This document shows, piece by piece, positions 60,201 to 62,172 of a stretch of DNA of 64,000 nt. How positions within the stretch are numbered: position 1 is the stretch's first letter; every line of letters begins with the position of its first letter. Under the pieces are notes generated by a model. The model saw nothing but the letters and a program-made list of their open reading frames with translations, did not search any database and was not told the origin of the DNA. Position numbers and translations under genes: made by a program. This DNA comes from Bimastos eiseni. Lineage: Eukaryota > Annelida > Clitellata > Crassiclitellata > Lumbricidae. The DNA lies in assembly GCA_959347315.1 (NCBI GenBank), contig OY365809.1, positions 46,534,710 through 46,598,709 of the forward strand, read 5' to 3'.

Positions 60201-62172
60201 CGATTCAATAGAAGACATCGACTACGCGTTTTAGTGGTGCAATATTCGCAAATACATAGTGACTGAGTTACATTTTCCTTGAATATGAAAACACGAATAA
60301 GCTTAAAAGAGTGAAGCCGAAGAGAAACATTGGAAGCAGAAGCGAATTAATATGTCATTGCATCTATATTAAATATCCGTATAATCAGAAAGAGATTGTA
60401 AACAAACGCACAGACATGACTAGACAAACAAGACCAAAGATACATGCACACACAGTTAAATGCAGGAGCAGTGACATCGTGTTTATGGAAGATGGTGCTG
60501 CTGCTGCTGGCATTGGTCTTTGGCAGATCGAATTTAATTATCGAATTGGTTGACGCGGTCTGTCGCTGGACTGGGGTCATCCTCTGTACGCTGAACCATC
60601 AAAGGTCAACGGGGGTCACGTGGGTTCTCTGACGTCACAGATCAGCTGACGATAGCCCGAGCAGGACACTGGCAAAGCGAATTAATAGAAAGCAATCTGG
60701 AGATAGGCTTCGACAGATTGGGACAACGGTGGCAGGACGGAGCTTCTTCAATCCATTCACTGAAAACGTATGAAGGAATGGGTCGCGAGACCATATGGAA
60801 AGAAATTGGCTGCATGGGTAATAAGAGATATGCAAGAAAGAGAAGGCACACATAATATGGGTGTAATGGGTTAAGCGATATGCAGGGTAGGAAAAGAAGA
60901 AAAGAAGAAGATTGTTGTAGGGAGTTAGGATATACTGTATGCAGGGCAGGAAATATGTTCTTGCACGGAATTAAGAGATATGAAGAGTAGGGAAAAGATG
61001 GTTGCTGGAGTTAGGGGATATGAAGGGTATGAAAATATGGTTATGGAGTTATGAGATATTAATGTTAGGAAAAATATGGTTGTTGGAGTTATGGGATATG
61101 AAGGGTAGGAAAATATGGTTGTTCGAGTTTGGGGATATGAAGGGTAGGAAAATATGGTTGTTGGAGTTAGGGAATATGAAGGGTAGGAAAATATGGTTGT
61201 TTGGAGTTAGGGAATATAAAGGGTAGGAAAATATGGTTGTTTGGAGTTAGGGAATATGAAGGGTAGGAAAATATGGTTGTTGGAGTTAGGGAATATGAAG
61301 GGTAGGAAAATATGGTTGTTGGAGTTAGGGGATATGAAGGGTAGGAAAATATGGTTGTTGGAGTTAGGGGATATGAAGGGTAGGAAAATATGGTTGTTGG
61401 AGTTTGTGGATATGAAGGGTAGGAAAATATGGTTGTTGGAGTTTGGGGATATGAAGGGTAGGAAAATATGGTTGTTTGGAGTTAGAGGATATGAAGAAGA
61501 GTAGGAAAATATGATTGTTTGCAGTTAGGAGATTAGCGGGGCAGGAAAAAGATGATTGCAGGAATGTTGCGAGACATAGAGGGTAGGAAGAAGATGGTTG
61601 TATTGAGTTAGGAGATATGAAGGGTAGTAAAAATATGGTTACAAGGAGTTAGGAGATACGCAGAAAAAACAAGATAGTCGTAATGGGGTTGGAGATATTA
61701 AGAGTTATTTACCAACGAAAAGTGACGTGTAAATGTTTAGAAAGCGCTATATAATGAATTTGACAGCTTCCATATGTTAGGCGAATTAATTTTAAGATGA
61801 AGGTTTGAACTTGAGACTTCAGCATAGTAATTGTAGAAGCTGCCTTGGCCACTCCTATTCATCAGATTATATAAACTTGAATTTCGTATTATAAGGTAAG
61901 CACTGATATAGGATTGTTTGATGGGCAATTCCTGACGAAAGCAACAGCAGTAACTAACCTTTGAATGCCGTGTCTCTGACAAGACGGAGCAGCAGCAGCT
62001 GTTGTTTTGTCGTTGATTGGATGCTACTCGAGGAGGTCGAAGCATCGTCAGAGCTGACCCTCGACCTGTACGAGGTCAGTCGATCTGTCTCTGCCTGGAC
62101 CGTTGCAACGACGACGAGAAGGAAGCTCAGTTTCACCAACCAACAGAAACCTGTCCTCAGACACTTCTTCAT
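11336..62172 (-). CDS. Nrxn: Neurexin, spliced gene on the minus strand encoding a form with LNS5-EGF3-LNS6
   Basis: Presynaptic cell-adhesion receptor. Exons in transcription order: 62172-61959, 38714-38658, 38514-38363, 36876-36401, 35459-35340, 33356-33181, 31085-30899, 26111-26010, 16502-16379, 13936-13712 and 12272-11336. They join to about 2769 coding bases (922 residues) if the single extra base near 36840 is discounted. The order is signal peptide, short spacer, LNS5 (GFLGCLASVDLDG), EGF3 (CHNGGICKQQW and CDCEMTSFTG), LNS6 (IVRFTRNGPNSTLQIDAQ and GLMLNGLWLL), acidic stalk, cysteine loop CASEEDDDC, transmembrane helix, and tail ending KEWYV. LNS5, EGF3 and LNS6 align with vertebrate alpha-neurexin, including the exon junction that carries splice site 4. 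LNS1-4, EGF1 and EGF2 were not found. The spacer exon and the link of the signal-peptide exon to LNS5 rest on phase and context. Confidence 0.88.
12385..12480. repeat. CT / TCTG simple repeat
   Basis: TCTCTCTCTC and TGTCTGTCTG runs lie just upstream of the neurexin last exon (in its direction they are purine-rich). Confidence 0.85.
12720..12935. repeat. C/A-rich ACACCCACCC stretch
   Basis: ACACCCACCCAAACAC-type low-complexity sequence. No coding support was seen. Confidence 0.6.
13275..13314. repeat. Perfect 40-bp palindrome of TAGGCCTA words
   Basis: GCTGTAGGCCTATATA, then TAGGCCTATATA, then TAGGCCTACAGC: the 40 bases equal their own reverse complement without a spacer. It lies in the intron between the acidic cassette and the last neurexin exon. 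Confidence 0.95.
13712..13936 (-). CDS. Nrxn: Neurexin candidate cassette exon: acidic stalk segment
   Basis: Acceptor TGCAGAG and donor CCCG|GTAGGC bound 225 bases (75 codons), phase 2-2, so inclusion or skipping keeps frame with the exon ends at 16379 and 12272. The frame reads RLDRESSASEKQQ, a run of eight Glu, DDSEKEGEDGG and SYYDCVDFLSEGKPEEDC. The composition suits the extended neurexin stalk. A second acceptor two bases earlier (13938) would read a lysine/arginine-rich frame that fits a weaker last-exon acceptor at 12315. No sequence homology was recognised. Confidence 0.55.
14045..14895. repeat. 850-bp polypyrimidine tract (CTTTCC/TTTCTTT)
   Basis: Almost pure pyrimidine on the plus strand, with longer-period repeats such as CTCTTTCTTTCCACTTTCC and CACAATACCATCCTC recurring about every 230-240 bases. 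The 247-codon plus-strand frame is low complexity and not a gene. Confidence 0.9.
15275..15783. repeat. 19-bp minisatellite (about 27 copies)
   Basis: Unit CCACTGATTGCCTCCTCAT with point variants (TTCATC, GCATC). Intronic. Confidence 0.93.
15990..16205. repeat. ACAGAGACAGACAG and CAGACAGGGAGA repeats
   Basis: Purine-rich arrays at 15990-16082 and 16150-16202, on the 3' side of the 16379-16502 exon in neurexin orientation. They are complementary to the pyrimidine array at 16543-16735 on the other side. Confidence 0.9.
16379..16502 (-). CDS. Nrxn: Neurexin exon: end of LNS6
   Basis: Acceptor GTTCTAG and donor TTCAG|GTGATG; phase 1 in, 2 out. It encodes GLMLNGLWLLELAAGG and DGEVELS, matching vertebrate GLYYNGLKVLNMAAEN and the GEVPS stretch. 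An in-frame TGA follows the donor at once. The exon is flanked by purine-rich and complementary pyrimidine-rich simple repeats. Confidence 0.92.
16543..16740. repeat. CTGTCTCT pyrimidine repeat
   Basis: CTGTCTCTCTCTGTCTC array on the 5' side of the neurexin exon 16502-16379. It is the inverted counterpart of 15990-16082. Confidence 0.9.
16938..17168 (+). mobile_element. tRNA-derived SINE
   Basis: A-box-like GGCAGCCGATATGTTAGAGC (from 16942) and B-box GAGTTCGAG (16987-16995) are spaced as in a tRNA promoter. The body continues to an AAT-rich tail near 17146-17168. It differs downstream from the SINE at 31312. Confidence 0.65.
17295..17625 (+). mobile_element. RTE-like LINE C-terminal fragment
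   Basis: The frame reads LSFEMRCYRPRRILRIYWEQ, KISNEKIRRRIIGNTKN and LSFFRNVCRMDDKRL, the pattern seen after the reverse transcriptase of RTE/CR1 elements (FEMRCYRRLLRI ... TNEEVRR ... FGHVLRM). Truncated at both ends. Confidence 0.7.
17925..19680. mobile_element. Unclassified DNA element with GACAAAACCCC-array ends, copy A
   Basis: The left arm (17935-18010) reads GAGACAAAAACCCACGG, GACAAAAACCCCCGG and TAGGACAAAACC. The right arm (19560-19672) is the inverted counterpart (TTTTGTCC, GGGGTTTTGTC). The core contains ATAGTTAAATAGCAAA and AGTTCTTTGGTCTTTTTG at 18080-18120 and GTTAGTAGTGTCAGTTATTATGG near 19440. Copy B at 51095-51915 shares the same order. A LINE (18357-19394) is inserted. Confidence 0.75.
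18357..19394 (-). mobile_element. RTE-like LINE fragment inserted in element copy A
   Basis: Minus-strand frames read VRQGCILSPFLLNLYAERIM, NNIRYADDTTLLAGKKADL, LYGCETWTMTKNTEKKIKA, TNEEVRRKIG and RGRPRKKWMDVI, an ordered reverse transcriptase C-terminal half. It is flanked by the 8-bp duplication TAATAATC (18349-18356 and 19395-19402), and copy B lacks it at the same point. The 3' end shows GGTGACAAGGTGATGA. Stops and frameshifts break it. Confidence 0.85.
19695..19800. repeat. GGACAATTGCCCC word array
   Basis: GGACAATTGCCCCCGG, GGACAATTGCCCCTCG, CGGACAAGTGCCTCC and ACAATTGCCCC in a row, adjoining element copy A. Probably the end of another element built on a related word. Confidence 0.55.
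19825..20200. repeat. CATG/GTAC simple repeats and ACGGGTACCCGT word array
   Basis: CATGCATGTATG and CGTACGTACGTACG runs at 19828-19980 and 20170-20198. Between them GTACGGGTACG, CGGGTCGGGCACGGG, GGGTATACCCGG and ACCCGTGAC occur at 19990-20155. Confidence 0.75.
20210..20801 (+). repeat. Dispersed repeat, copy 1 (interrupted by the hAT relic)
   Basis: Holds CGTAAGAGTCCGGCCCGCAT, CACACGCTTGTAATCAATCC and GCGATGCTGACTTATG. It matches 26325-26735 in reverse complement with few differences. At 20801 the match stops where the hAT relic begins and appears to resume, much diverged, near 22337. Confidence 0.8.
20802..22335 (+). mobile_element. hAT transposon relic with GCGGCCC-rich ends
   Basis: The left end GGTGGGCAACCTGCGGCCCG and the right end AAAGGTTGCCCACCCCTG are inverted; the GCGGCCC word repeats at both ends (20814-20868, 22266-22305). 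The interior carries an open transposase C-terminal frame. At about 1.5 kb it lacks the N-terminal BED finger and most of the catalytic region of a full hAT, so it is an internal deletion. Confidence 0.8.
21241..21978 (+). CDS. hAT transposase C-terminal fragment (GTF2IRD2/ZBED-like), uninterrupted
   Basis: 245-codon open frame from ATG at 21241. It reads FAFAVDILERLNELNVKLQG, FEVK-like EVKSFQVKLQLFSRHLK and LREEFSRRFCDF, and ends with the hAT dimerisation segment (FPNIQQFAMKMLVLFASVYI, CEQTFSCMNINKKKYRSQLT, NLDSILWIS). This is the pattern of the GTF2IRD2/ZBED group of hAT proteins. The BED zinc finger and the first two catalytic aspartates would lie upstream and are absent, so it cannot transpose. 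There is no stop or frameshift within 245 codons despite the truncation. No splice signals were seen; it lies antisense in a neurexin intron. Confidence 0.75.
   Translation: MSALTLKERKIEDECTQMKTSEWLSDFAFAVDILERLNELNVKLQGKGVFAHELFAEVKSFQVKLQLFSRHLKEQNFSHFQTLKTQTVSRECAEKYSYQISSLREEFSRRFCDFQALDDQFVLLTTPFSYDIDKTSTELQLKLIDLQNDNILKENFKEMELTNFYASLKNGKFPNIQQFAMKMLVLFASVYICEQTFSCMNINKKKYRSQLTDTNLDSILWISTSTLTPDYGKLVKKCLQLQKSH
22768..22855. repeat. TCCACACA-type minisatellite
   Basis: CATCCACACATCCAATCAC-type units. A related array is at 23130-23275. Confidence 0.8.
23130..23275. repeat. CATCCATCCACA minisatellite
   Basis: Twelve-base CATCCATCCACA units, about ten copies. The minus-strand DGCVDGCVDG frame is an artefact. 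Confidence 0.9.
23665..24655 (-). mobile_element. LINE (Jockey/CR1-like), inverted 5' half
   Basis: Minus-strand frames read IPILKKGDIANPTNYRPI, FFAKFFEKVMYERLSSYFES, VPQGSKLGHLLFLVYINDLA, FTDDTNLFYSHSSYQI, WFLANKLTFNIDKT and FLGVQIDANLKWKSHIDHV, ending at ILRRVSNKLPIAILF. This is RT boxes 1-7 with a few stops. The protein continues in the 3' half on the opposite strand from 24656. Confidence 0.85.
24656..25675 (+). mobile_element. LINE (Jockey/CR1-like), 3' half
   Basis: The plus-strand frame starts LTLIQPYIDYCNLVWSSNY and continues LENIQKKALRFIQGV, then VAGPRVWNLLPPDLHRI. It picks up where the inverted half stops. The 3' UTR runs to CCAATAAACGAGTTATAAAAA near 25675. Confidence 0.85.
25855..25930 (+). 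mobile_element. LINE 3'-end relic
   Basis: TCTGAGTAG ... AAGAAGCGCTATAGAAAG followed by a GATT tail (ATTGATTGATTG). The GCGCTATAGAAA signature also ends the fragments near 57950 and 61745. Confidence 0.55.
26010..26111 (-). CDS. Nrxn: Neurexin exon: LNS6 after splice site 4
   Basis: Acceptor TTGTTGTAG and donor GCAG|GTAAAA; 102 bases, phase 1-1. It encodes RQLTTFNQQGLAFIGGRKD and FQGIIA, matching vertebrate GRQLTIFNSQATIIIGG and FQGQLSG. It was found by homology; no long open frame marks it. Confidence 0.93.
26150..26310. repeat. GGGTCGGG word array bordering repeat copy 2
   Basis: CACGGGTCGGGTCGACC, GTCGGGCCGGGTCAGG and GGTTGGGTCAGG. A matching array GGGTCGGGTCGTGAC is at 26795-26815 on the other side of copy 2, so together they look like the two ends of one element. 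Confidence 0.6.
26325..26735 (-). repeat. Dispersed repeat, copy 2 (inverted relative to copy 1)
   Basis: Reverse complement of 20265-20795. AAAATGATTCGTTACGG, TTAGCGAACCGCGGTCAAC and CATGCGGGCCGGACTC are shared. Uninterrupted here, so it shows the state of copy 1 before the hAT insertion. Confidence 0.8.
26845..26985. repeat. CAT/CAC trinucleotide repeat
   Basis: CATCATCATCACCACC arrays. The His-rich plus frame and Asp/Met-rich minus frames are artefacts. Confidence 0.9.
27085..28010 (+). mobile_element. RTE-like LINE fragment
   Basis: Frames read GVRQGCPQSALLFNI, ETLRFADDQTMLERSQKGLQ, VNIKKTKLLEVSN, FCHLGSMIGEDARCNKEIRR, ISWTEHVTNEEVLGTIGEER and RRWIGHVLRGNSIMKMIMEG, i.e. reverse transcriptase from box B onward to the C terminus, interrupted by stops and frameshifts. 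Same broad group as 18357-19394 but clearly diverged. Confidence 0.85.
29690..30055. repeat. 21-bp minisatellite (about 17 copies)
   Basis: Unit GGAATCTGCTTCTTCTGTCTC. Seven codons long, so frames stay in register: minus strand KQIPRQK repeats, plus strand SESASSV repeats (131-165 codons). Artefactual frames. Confidence 0.93.
30670..30755. repeat. GGATGGAT simple repeat
   Basis: GATGGATAGATGG and GGATGGATGGATGG just 3' of the neurexin exon at 30899. Confidence 0.85.
30899..31085 (-). CDS. Nrxn: Neurexin exon: middle of LNS6, ending at splice site 4
   Basis: Acceptor CTGTGTAG and donor ACAG|GTGCGA; phase 0 in, 1 out. It encodes QIYVFYNMGKATL, LDDGLYHIVRFTRNGPNSTL and MIPTG. Vertebrate LNS6 reads [20 protein letters not shown] and ends the equivalent exon at PAG, exactly the splice site 4 boundary. 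Confidence 0.93.
31145..31216. repeat. CA dinucleotide repeat
   Basis: More than 25 CA units, with ACACACCCAC edges, shortly upstream of the exon 31085-30899 on the minus strand. Confidence 0.95.
31312..31500 (+). mobile_element. tRNA-derived SINE with a conserved central domain
   Basis: A box TAGCATATCGGTTAGAGCG (31320-31338) and B box GGTTCGACCC (31375-31384). The body CACTGTGTAGGGATATTGAG then CTTCGCGCACAATTGCTCTG and AATTGCGCCGTC recurs without the tRNA part at 34548-34650. Confidence 0.75.
31637..31860. repeat. 13-bp minisatellite (about 17 copies)
   Basis: Unit ATGCCATTGTCTT with A/G variation (ATGCCAGTGTCTT). All plus frames stay open; no gene. Confidence 0.93.
32885..33135. repeat. 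CTCCTCGTC repeat
   Basis: Nine-base CTCCTCGTC and CTCCTCCTCGTC units between the donor at 33181 and the rest of the intron. Ser/Pro and Arg/Glu frames are artefacts. Confidence 0.9.
33181..33356 (-). CDS. Nrxn: Neurexin exon: first part of LNS6
   Basis: Acceptor GCTACAG and donor GATG|GTCTGT; phase 1 in, 0 out. It encodes AYVFRLGGGGLISF, DRLSFGFLTMQRDDAVLLRL and SNDFIEVQM, matching vertebrate TYIFSKGGG and DRLAIGFSTVQKEAVLVRV. In vertebrates this is also where beta-neurexins join. Confidence 0.92.
34405..34935. repeat. 28-bp minisatellite interrupted by a SINE domain
   Basis: Units such as ATAGCAGATAGGTCTATTGA plus GTACAATC, about 14 copies, drifting from CACAGCAGCT to ATAGCAGAT forms. Units at both sides of 34548-34650 show the array was split by an insertion. 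Confidence 0.85.
34548..34650 (+). mobile_element. SINE central domain with an added hairpin, inside a minisatellite
   Basis: CACTGTGTAGGGGACGTTGA, CTTCGCGCACCATTGCTCTG and AATTGCGCCGTC match the SINE at 31312-31500. It is preceded by an inverted copy of its first 18 bases (CGTCCCTACACAGTGACG), giving a near-perfect hairpin at about 34560-34603. Confidence 0.7.
35340..35459 (-). CDS. Nrxn: Neurexin exon: EGF3 domain
   Basis: Acceptor GGCTGTAG and donor CAAG|GTGAGT; 120 bases, phase 1-1. It encodes a complete six-cysteine EGF module: PTAECSTTSCHNGGICKQQW, then CDCEMTSFTGDKC. Vertebrate EGF3 has CLQQWDGFSCDCSMTSFSG at the same place, so this identifies the gene as neurexin rather than another laminin-G protein. 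Confidence 0.95.
36401..36876 (-). CDS. Nrxn: Neurexin exon: body of LNS5, with a one-base frame break
   Basis: Acceptor TTGGTAG and donor CAAG|GTCATC. The exon reads LKTTQSSGLLFF, then in another frame SGLGSDKDFLALELHSGHLR, YVFDVGSG, INDNRWHEV, DDLYVGGLP and GFLGCLASVDLDG. Both halves match consecutive parts of vertebrate LNS5 (FKTTSLDGLILY, GDGNDFIVVEL, HYVFDLGNG, EGFQGCLASVDLNG). The frame changes by one extra base in CTATTCTTCCAGTGG at about 36840. The WH and calcium-site neighbourhood are conserved. It ends in phase 1, as the EGF exon requires. Confidence 0.88.
36945..37140. repeat. TCGTCG and CAATAAATATCATCAATCAT repeats
   Basis: CATCGTCGTCGGT units at 36945-37040 followed by 20-bp AT-rich units to 37140, just upstream of the LNS5 exon on the minus strand. 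Confidence 0.85.
37140..38362. other. Intron without recognised features
   Basis: Between two LNS5 exons. AGTATCACCTTGAAATAGAT-like motifs recur loosely at 38030-38300 (TCACCTTGAAATAGA spaced about 40-60 bases), suggesting a decayed repeat. Nothing coding seen. Confidence 0.5.
38363..38514 (-). CDS. Nrxn: Neurexin exon: start of LNS5
   Basis: Acceptor AATTACAG and donor CCG|GTCATG; 152 bases, phase 1 in and 0 out, which fits the LKTTQ frame of the next exon. It reads REFKASGDNYVIS and SYVSKGNETS and ends DGAIRFP, comparable to the vertebrate LNS5 opening (TFKTKSSYVAL ... LFFQF) with an insertion of about 20 residues. Confidence 0.6.
38658..38714 (-). CDS. Nrxn: Neurexin possible small exon before LNS5
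   Basis: 57 bases between acceptor GGTTGTAG and donor GCG|GTAAAT, symmetric in phase 1. They read ISLATDQRYVNSTGYNYS with two N-glycosylation sites. I have no homology support; the exon is proposed because its ends and phase fit and the frame is open. Confidence 0.35.
39350..39478. repeat. AT dinucleotide repeat, self-complementary
   Basis: TATATATAATATATAT run of about 120 bases followed by CGCGTATGTGTGTGTG. It can fold on itself; likely length-polymorphic and hard to assemble. Confidence 0.95.
40195..40285. repeat. TATATGTATATA repeat
   Basis: AT-rich simple repeat in the large neurexin intron. Confidence 0.85.
41365..41935. repeat. CTCCTCTCC / CTTCTCCTC pyrimidine tracts
   Basis: Two CT-rich tracts at 41365-41465 and 41625-41935 separated by about 150 bases of ordinary sequence. 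Long frames here are low complexity. Confidence 0.85.
42130..42420 (+). CDS. Unrecognised 96-codon open frame
   Basis: Reads ITLQAVFKPTACGRTAEQLL and VIVFASLEKTKFGPKFVSKL; composition is ordinary and not repetitive. No family recognised, no splice or promoter evidence. It lies just outside the inverted-repeat element that starts at 42624 and may be a transposon remnant or chance. Confidence 0.2.
   Translation: MIPLKITLQAVFKPTACGRTAEQLLSGYFLGHLLNTHHIRKTFFQPSYDRAPTEGYLPVSQKRVIVFASLEKTKFGPKFVSKLLADFQSFVPLEDP
42624..44325. mobile_element. Unclassified element with long, internally repetitive inverted ends
   Basis: Outer 16 bases GACGTCATCCATTGTC (42624-42639) are repeated inverted at 44310-44325. 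Further in, CCTGTCAATCATTCATTGTT with CTAGCCCCGC (left, 42649-42684) matches inverted ACAATGGATGATTGACAGG and GGCGGGGCTATGG (right, 44268-44300). The word TCAATCATCCATTGT occurs several times in each arm. The core is AT-rich (43080-43250) and holds four diverged units of about 105 bp (43380-43830). No transposase seen. Confidence 0.7.
43380..43830. repeat. Diverged tandem repeat of about 105 bp (four units)
   Basis: TTTGGTGCATTGAAGCTGTT, GTGTATTGGAGTTTGGTGCT and GGAATTGTTGAAGTGAAG recur with many substitutions, inside the 42.6-44.3 kb element. Confidence 0.6.
45290..47030. repeat. Complex repetitive region with GGTGGCCGTTGAGA and TTGGCTACCTA units
   Basis: CGGTGGCCGTGAGAAATA, CGGTGGCCGTTGAGGAAATA and GGTGGCCGTTGAGATA repeat at 45555-45715; GACCGTGAAAGTTCGGGTGA at 46745-46830. 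A longer unit with TTCTTGTTGGCTACCTA and TCGGTCACAGTTACTCC occurs near 45970, 46150 and 46650. Probably a composite transposon relic; class not recognised. Confidence 0.5.
47395..48330 (+). mobile_element. LINE (CR1/L2-like) 3' fragment
   Basis: HLYADDVQEFEH at about 47450-47485, then NRLRPPRCCKTQLIWFG-like broken frames, LHFLPVTARIHYKILFLV, LVQHRAFAVVGPSAWDDLPP, and a 3' end with GAGAGCGCTTCTGAATAG. Same family pattern as 972-3180 on the other strand. Many stops. Confidence 0.8.
48365..48475. repeat. CCCACTCGCCCCACCC repeat
   Basis: Short C-rich tandem units (ACCCAACTCGCCCC) and CAGCCATTCG direct repeats. Confidence 0.6.
49355..49957. repeat. 75-bp minisatellite (about 8 copies)
   Basis: Units with GGAGAGAAGGAGGACTGG, AGAGACCGTGAAACAG and CCTCAATGTCTTCT. 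Seventy-five bases is 25 codons, so three plus-strand frames stay open for 126-214 codons. No start context, splice site or homology supports a protein. Confidence 0.9.
50270..50460. repeat. TCTGTCTCTCTG repeat
   Basis: Pyrimidine-rich simple repeat with two copies of TCAACTCTTTCATAATTT-like segments. Confidence 0.85.
50560..50950 (+). mobile_element. LINE (CR1/L2-like) 3' fragment
   Basis: Broken frames give GLYICGPPSCSHELPGSC and FDHISSYMRVVLH, equivalent to the DYC..L..GLP and [12 protein letters not shown] motifs of the family. The 3' end reads GGGAGCGCCTCTGAGTAG and has a TAA-repeat tail (50935-50950). Confidence 0.75.
51095..51915. mobile_element. Unclassified DNA element with GACAAAACCCC-array ends, copy B
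   Basis: The left arm repeats CTCTGACAAAACCCC five times (51105-51215); the right arm has GAGGGGTTTTGTC and TTTTTTTGTCAGA (51790-51910). The core matches copy A (AATAGTTAAATAGCAAAC, AGTTCTTTGGTCTTTTTG, TTAGTAGTGTCAGTTATTAT). Outer ends read GGGTNNNNGACAAAACCCC on both sides. It carries the MITE at 51549-51669 and lacks the LINE present in copy A. No ORF. Confidence 0.8.
51549..51669. mobile_element. Short hAT-like MITE, copy 2, nested in element copy B
   Basis: 121 bp starting CAGGGGCGTCAATCCCCCTC and ending TCTGGACACCTCTG, flanked by perfect 8-bp duplications AGTTAGAC (51541-51548, 51670-51677). Element copy A has a single AGTTAGAC at this point, i.e. the empty site. Inverted relative to copy 1 at 7555-7705. 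Confidence 0.85.
52045..52195. repeat. GAGACCAAGACC word array, left block
   Basis: GTTGGGCACGAGACC opens it; then GAGACCAAGACCGAGAGG, ACCAAGACCAAGACC and GGTCCGAGACC units. The counterpart is at 55737-55900. Confidence 0.7.
52878..55732 (-). mobile_element. piggyBac transposon, nearly intact
   Basis: 2855 bp with perfect 14-bp terminal inverted repeats CCTTTATCATCCCA, flanked by TTAA at 52874-52877 and 55733-55736. Sub-terminal inverted copies of CCCAAAGTGGAAC lie near both ends (about 53014-53026 and 55353-55371). It carries one transposase gene on the minus strand with two lesions. It is inserted in or beside the GAGACCAAGACC-array element. TTAA ends and the protein family make the assignment firm. 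Confidence 0.95.
53141..55130 (-). pseudogene. piggyBac transposase (PGBD-like), two lesions
   Basis: The N-terminal part (55130 to about 54490) starts near MPRIKYFTLKEAVEAVL, is acidic (DSDSDDDDS) and ends LELFDILWT at a TGA. The main part (about 54490-53516) overlaps it in another frame, so one small indel near 54480-54495 separates them. The DDE_Tnp_1_7 domain keeps its three catalytic aspartates in KLSIDESMVPYYG, LYFDNFFTSYSL and VRWSDNNVV. A TGA at 53518-53516, in place of a probable Trp codon in KKW-stop-WNLF, interrupts the frame. After it the same frame continues to 53141 with NALNIAVVAAWKM and the C-terminal cysteine-rich motif CAYCRSNTRKKCGKCDMRLH. Both ends of the protein are therefore present. 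Confidence 0.92.
55737..55905. repeat. GAGACCAAGACC word array, right block
   Basis: AGACCAAGACCAGAACC, then GGTCCGAGACCAAGACC units repeated about six times with CAATGTTCC spacers. Together with 52045-52195 it forms the split host of the piggyBac. Confidence 0.8.
56398..56465. repeat. GAGA and CAGA simple repeat
   Basis: GAGAGAGAGAGAG followed by CAGACAGACAGACAG. Confidence 0.9.
57491..57715 (-). other. Unrecognised open segment with a NagB-like motif
   Basis: Reads GQPIKVMIYNASSILTAEDI and VLLISGDTKYGEI. The spacing S-I-L-x-A-x-x-I-x-L-L-I-S-G-x-x-K resembles the sugar-isomerase (NagB/GNPDA) segment, but this is too short to assign. TTCCAG before it and CAG|GTGATA within it could be splice ends. 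It could be a pseudogene fragment, an exon of a nested gene, or chance. Confidence 0.2.
57780..57970 (+). mobile_element. LINE 3'-end fragment
   Basis: PLLWNDMPSVTRF-like frame (compare AWDDLPPSLR at 48190), then CACTGAGAGCGCCTCTGATT and CGCGCTATAGAAATATG with an ATACA tail. Confidence 0.65.
58015..58250. repeat. Direct duplication of about 60 bp
   Basis: ATTCCATGCTCATATAATT and GCCTCTGGTCGGTCTTGAAG at 58017-58073 recur as ATTCCATGCTCATATAATT and GCCTCTGGTCTTTCTTAAAG at 58187-58245. Confidence 0.75.
58534..59350 (+). mobile_element. Mutator-like (MULE) element, 817 bp
   Basis: Perfect terminal inverted repeats of 43 bp: 58534-58576 starts GCGTATTAACATTCTATATA and is repeated inverted at 59308-59350. 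Both sides carry the identical 9-bp duplication GGCCCGGAC (58525-58533, 59351-59359), the size typical of Mutator-like elements. It contains one short ORF and no transposase core, so it is non-autonomous. Confidence 0.88.
58678..58917 (+). CDS. Short ORF in the MULE element, possible transposon zinc-finger domain
   Basis: About 79 codons from ATG at 58678 (MVDSGLFCEFPFQNECITNS) to TAA at 58915. The stretch THWIVRKTYPRLQRLQF followed by YVCHHAGFNK resembles the W...Y/F...C-H-H pattern of FAR1/FLYWCH-type DNA-binding domains found at the start of some MULE transposases (recalled pattern, not searched). It lacks the DDE domain. Perhaps only the DNA-binding exon remains. Confidence 0.4.
   Translation: MVDSGLFCEFPFQNECITNSEKKVEIRTKLRCADVHTSLRCYEEISATHWIVRKTYPRLQRLQFRKDYVCHHAGFNKVM
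59415..59560. repeat. GTCGACTGATAGG short repeats
   Basis: GGGTCGACTGATAGGTC, GACTGATAGATCC and ATGGGTCGACTGATAGG follow each other with small spacers. Confidence 0.6.
59715..59870. repeat. GTTTCGG word array (transposon-end relic)
   Basis: TTCGTTTTCGGCACCGAAAC, CAGTTTCGTTCCAGTTTCG and TTTTCGGCACAATCCGAAAC; the array is roughly self-complementary end to end. Confidence 0.55.
61000..61640. repeat. 39-bp minisatellite (about 11 good copies)
   Basis: Unit GGTTGTTGGAGTTAGGGGAT plus ATGAAGGGTAGGAAAATAT; best from 61070 to 61500. Thirteen codons long, giving MKGRKIWLLELGD repeats in one plus frame broken by an 'extra T' unit. Artefactual frame. Confidence 0.93.
61959..62172 (-). CDS. Nrxn: Neurexin candidate first exon: signal peptide
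   Basis: ATG at 62172 opens a classic signal peptide (MKKCLRTGFCWLVKLSFLLV, then VVATVQA with a likely cut after AQ-like VQA) followed by a serine-rich spacer. An in-frame TAA lies 36 bases upstream, so this is the first possible ATG. The donor is AAAG|GTTAGT. It ends with one spare base, matching the phase of the 38714 and 38514 exons. It has no similarity to the vertebrate alpha first exon, so membership in the neurexin gene is inferred from strand, phase, position and the lack of other genes between. A TATAAATA word lies about 30-40 bases upstream of the ATG. Confidence 0.55.

Noticed and set aside
61002..61504. MKGRKIWLLELGD repeat protein
   Set aside because: 39-bp minisatellite; the frame breaks wherever a unit gains one T.
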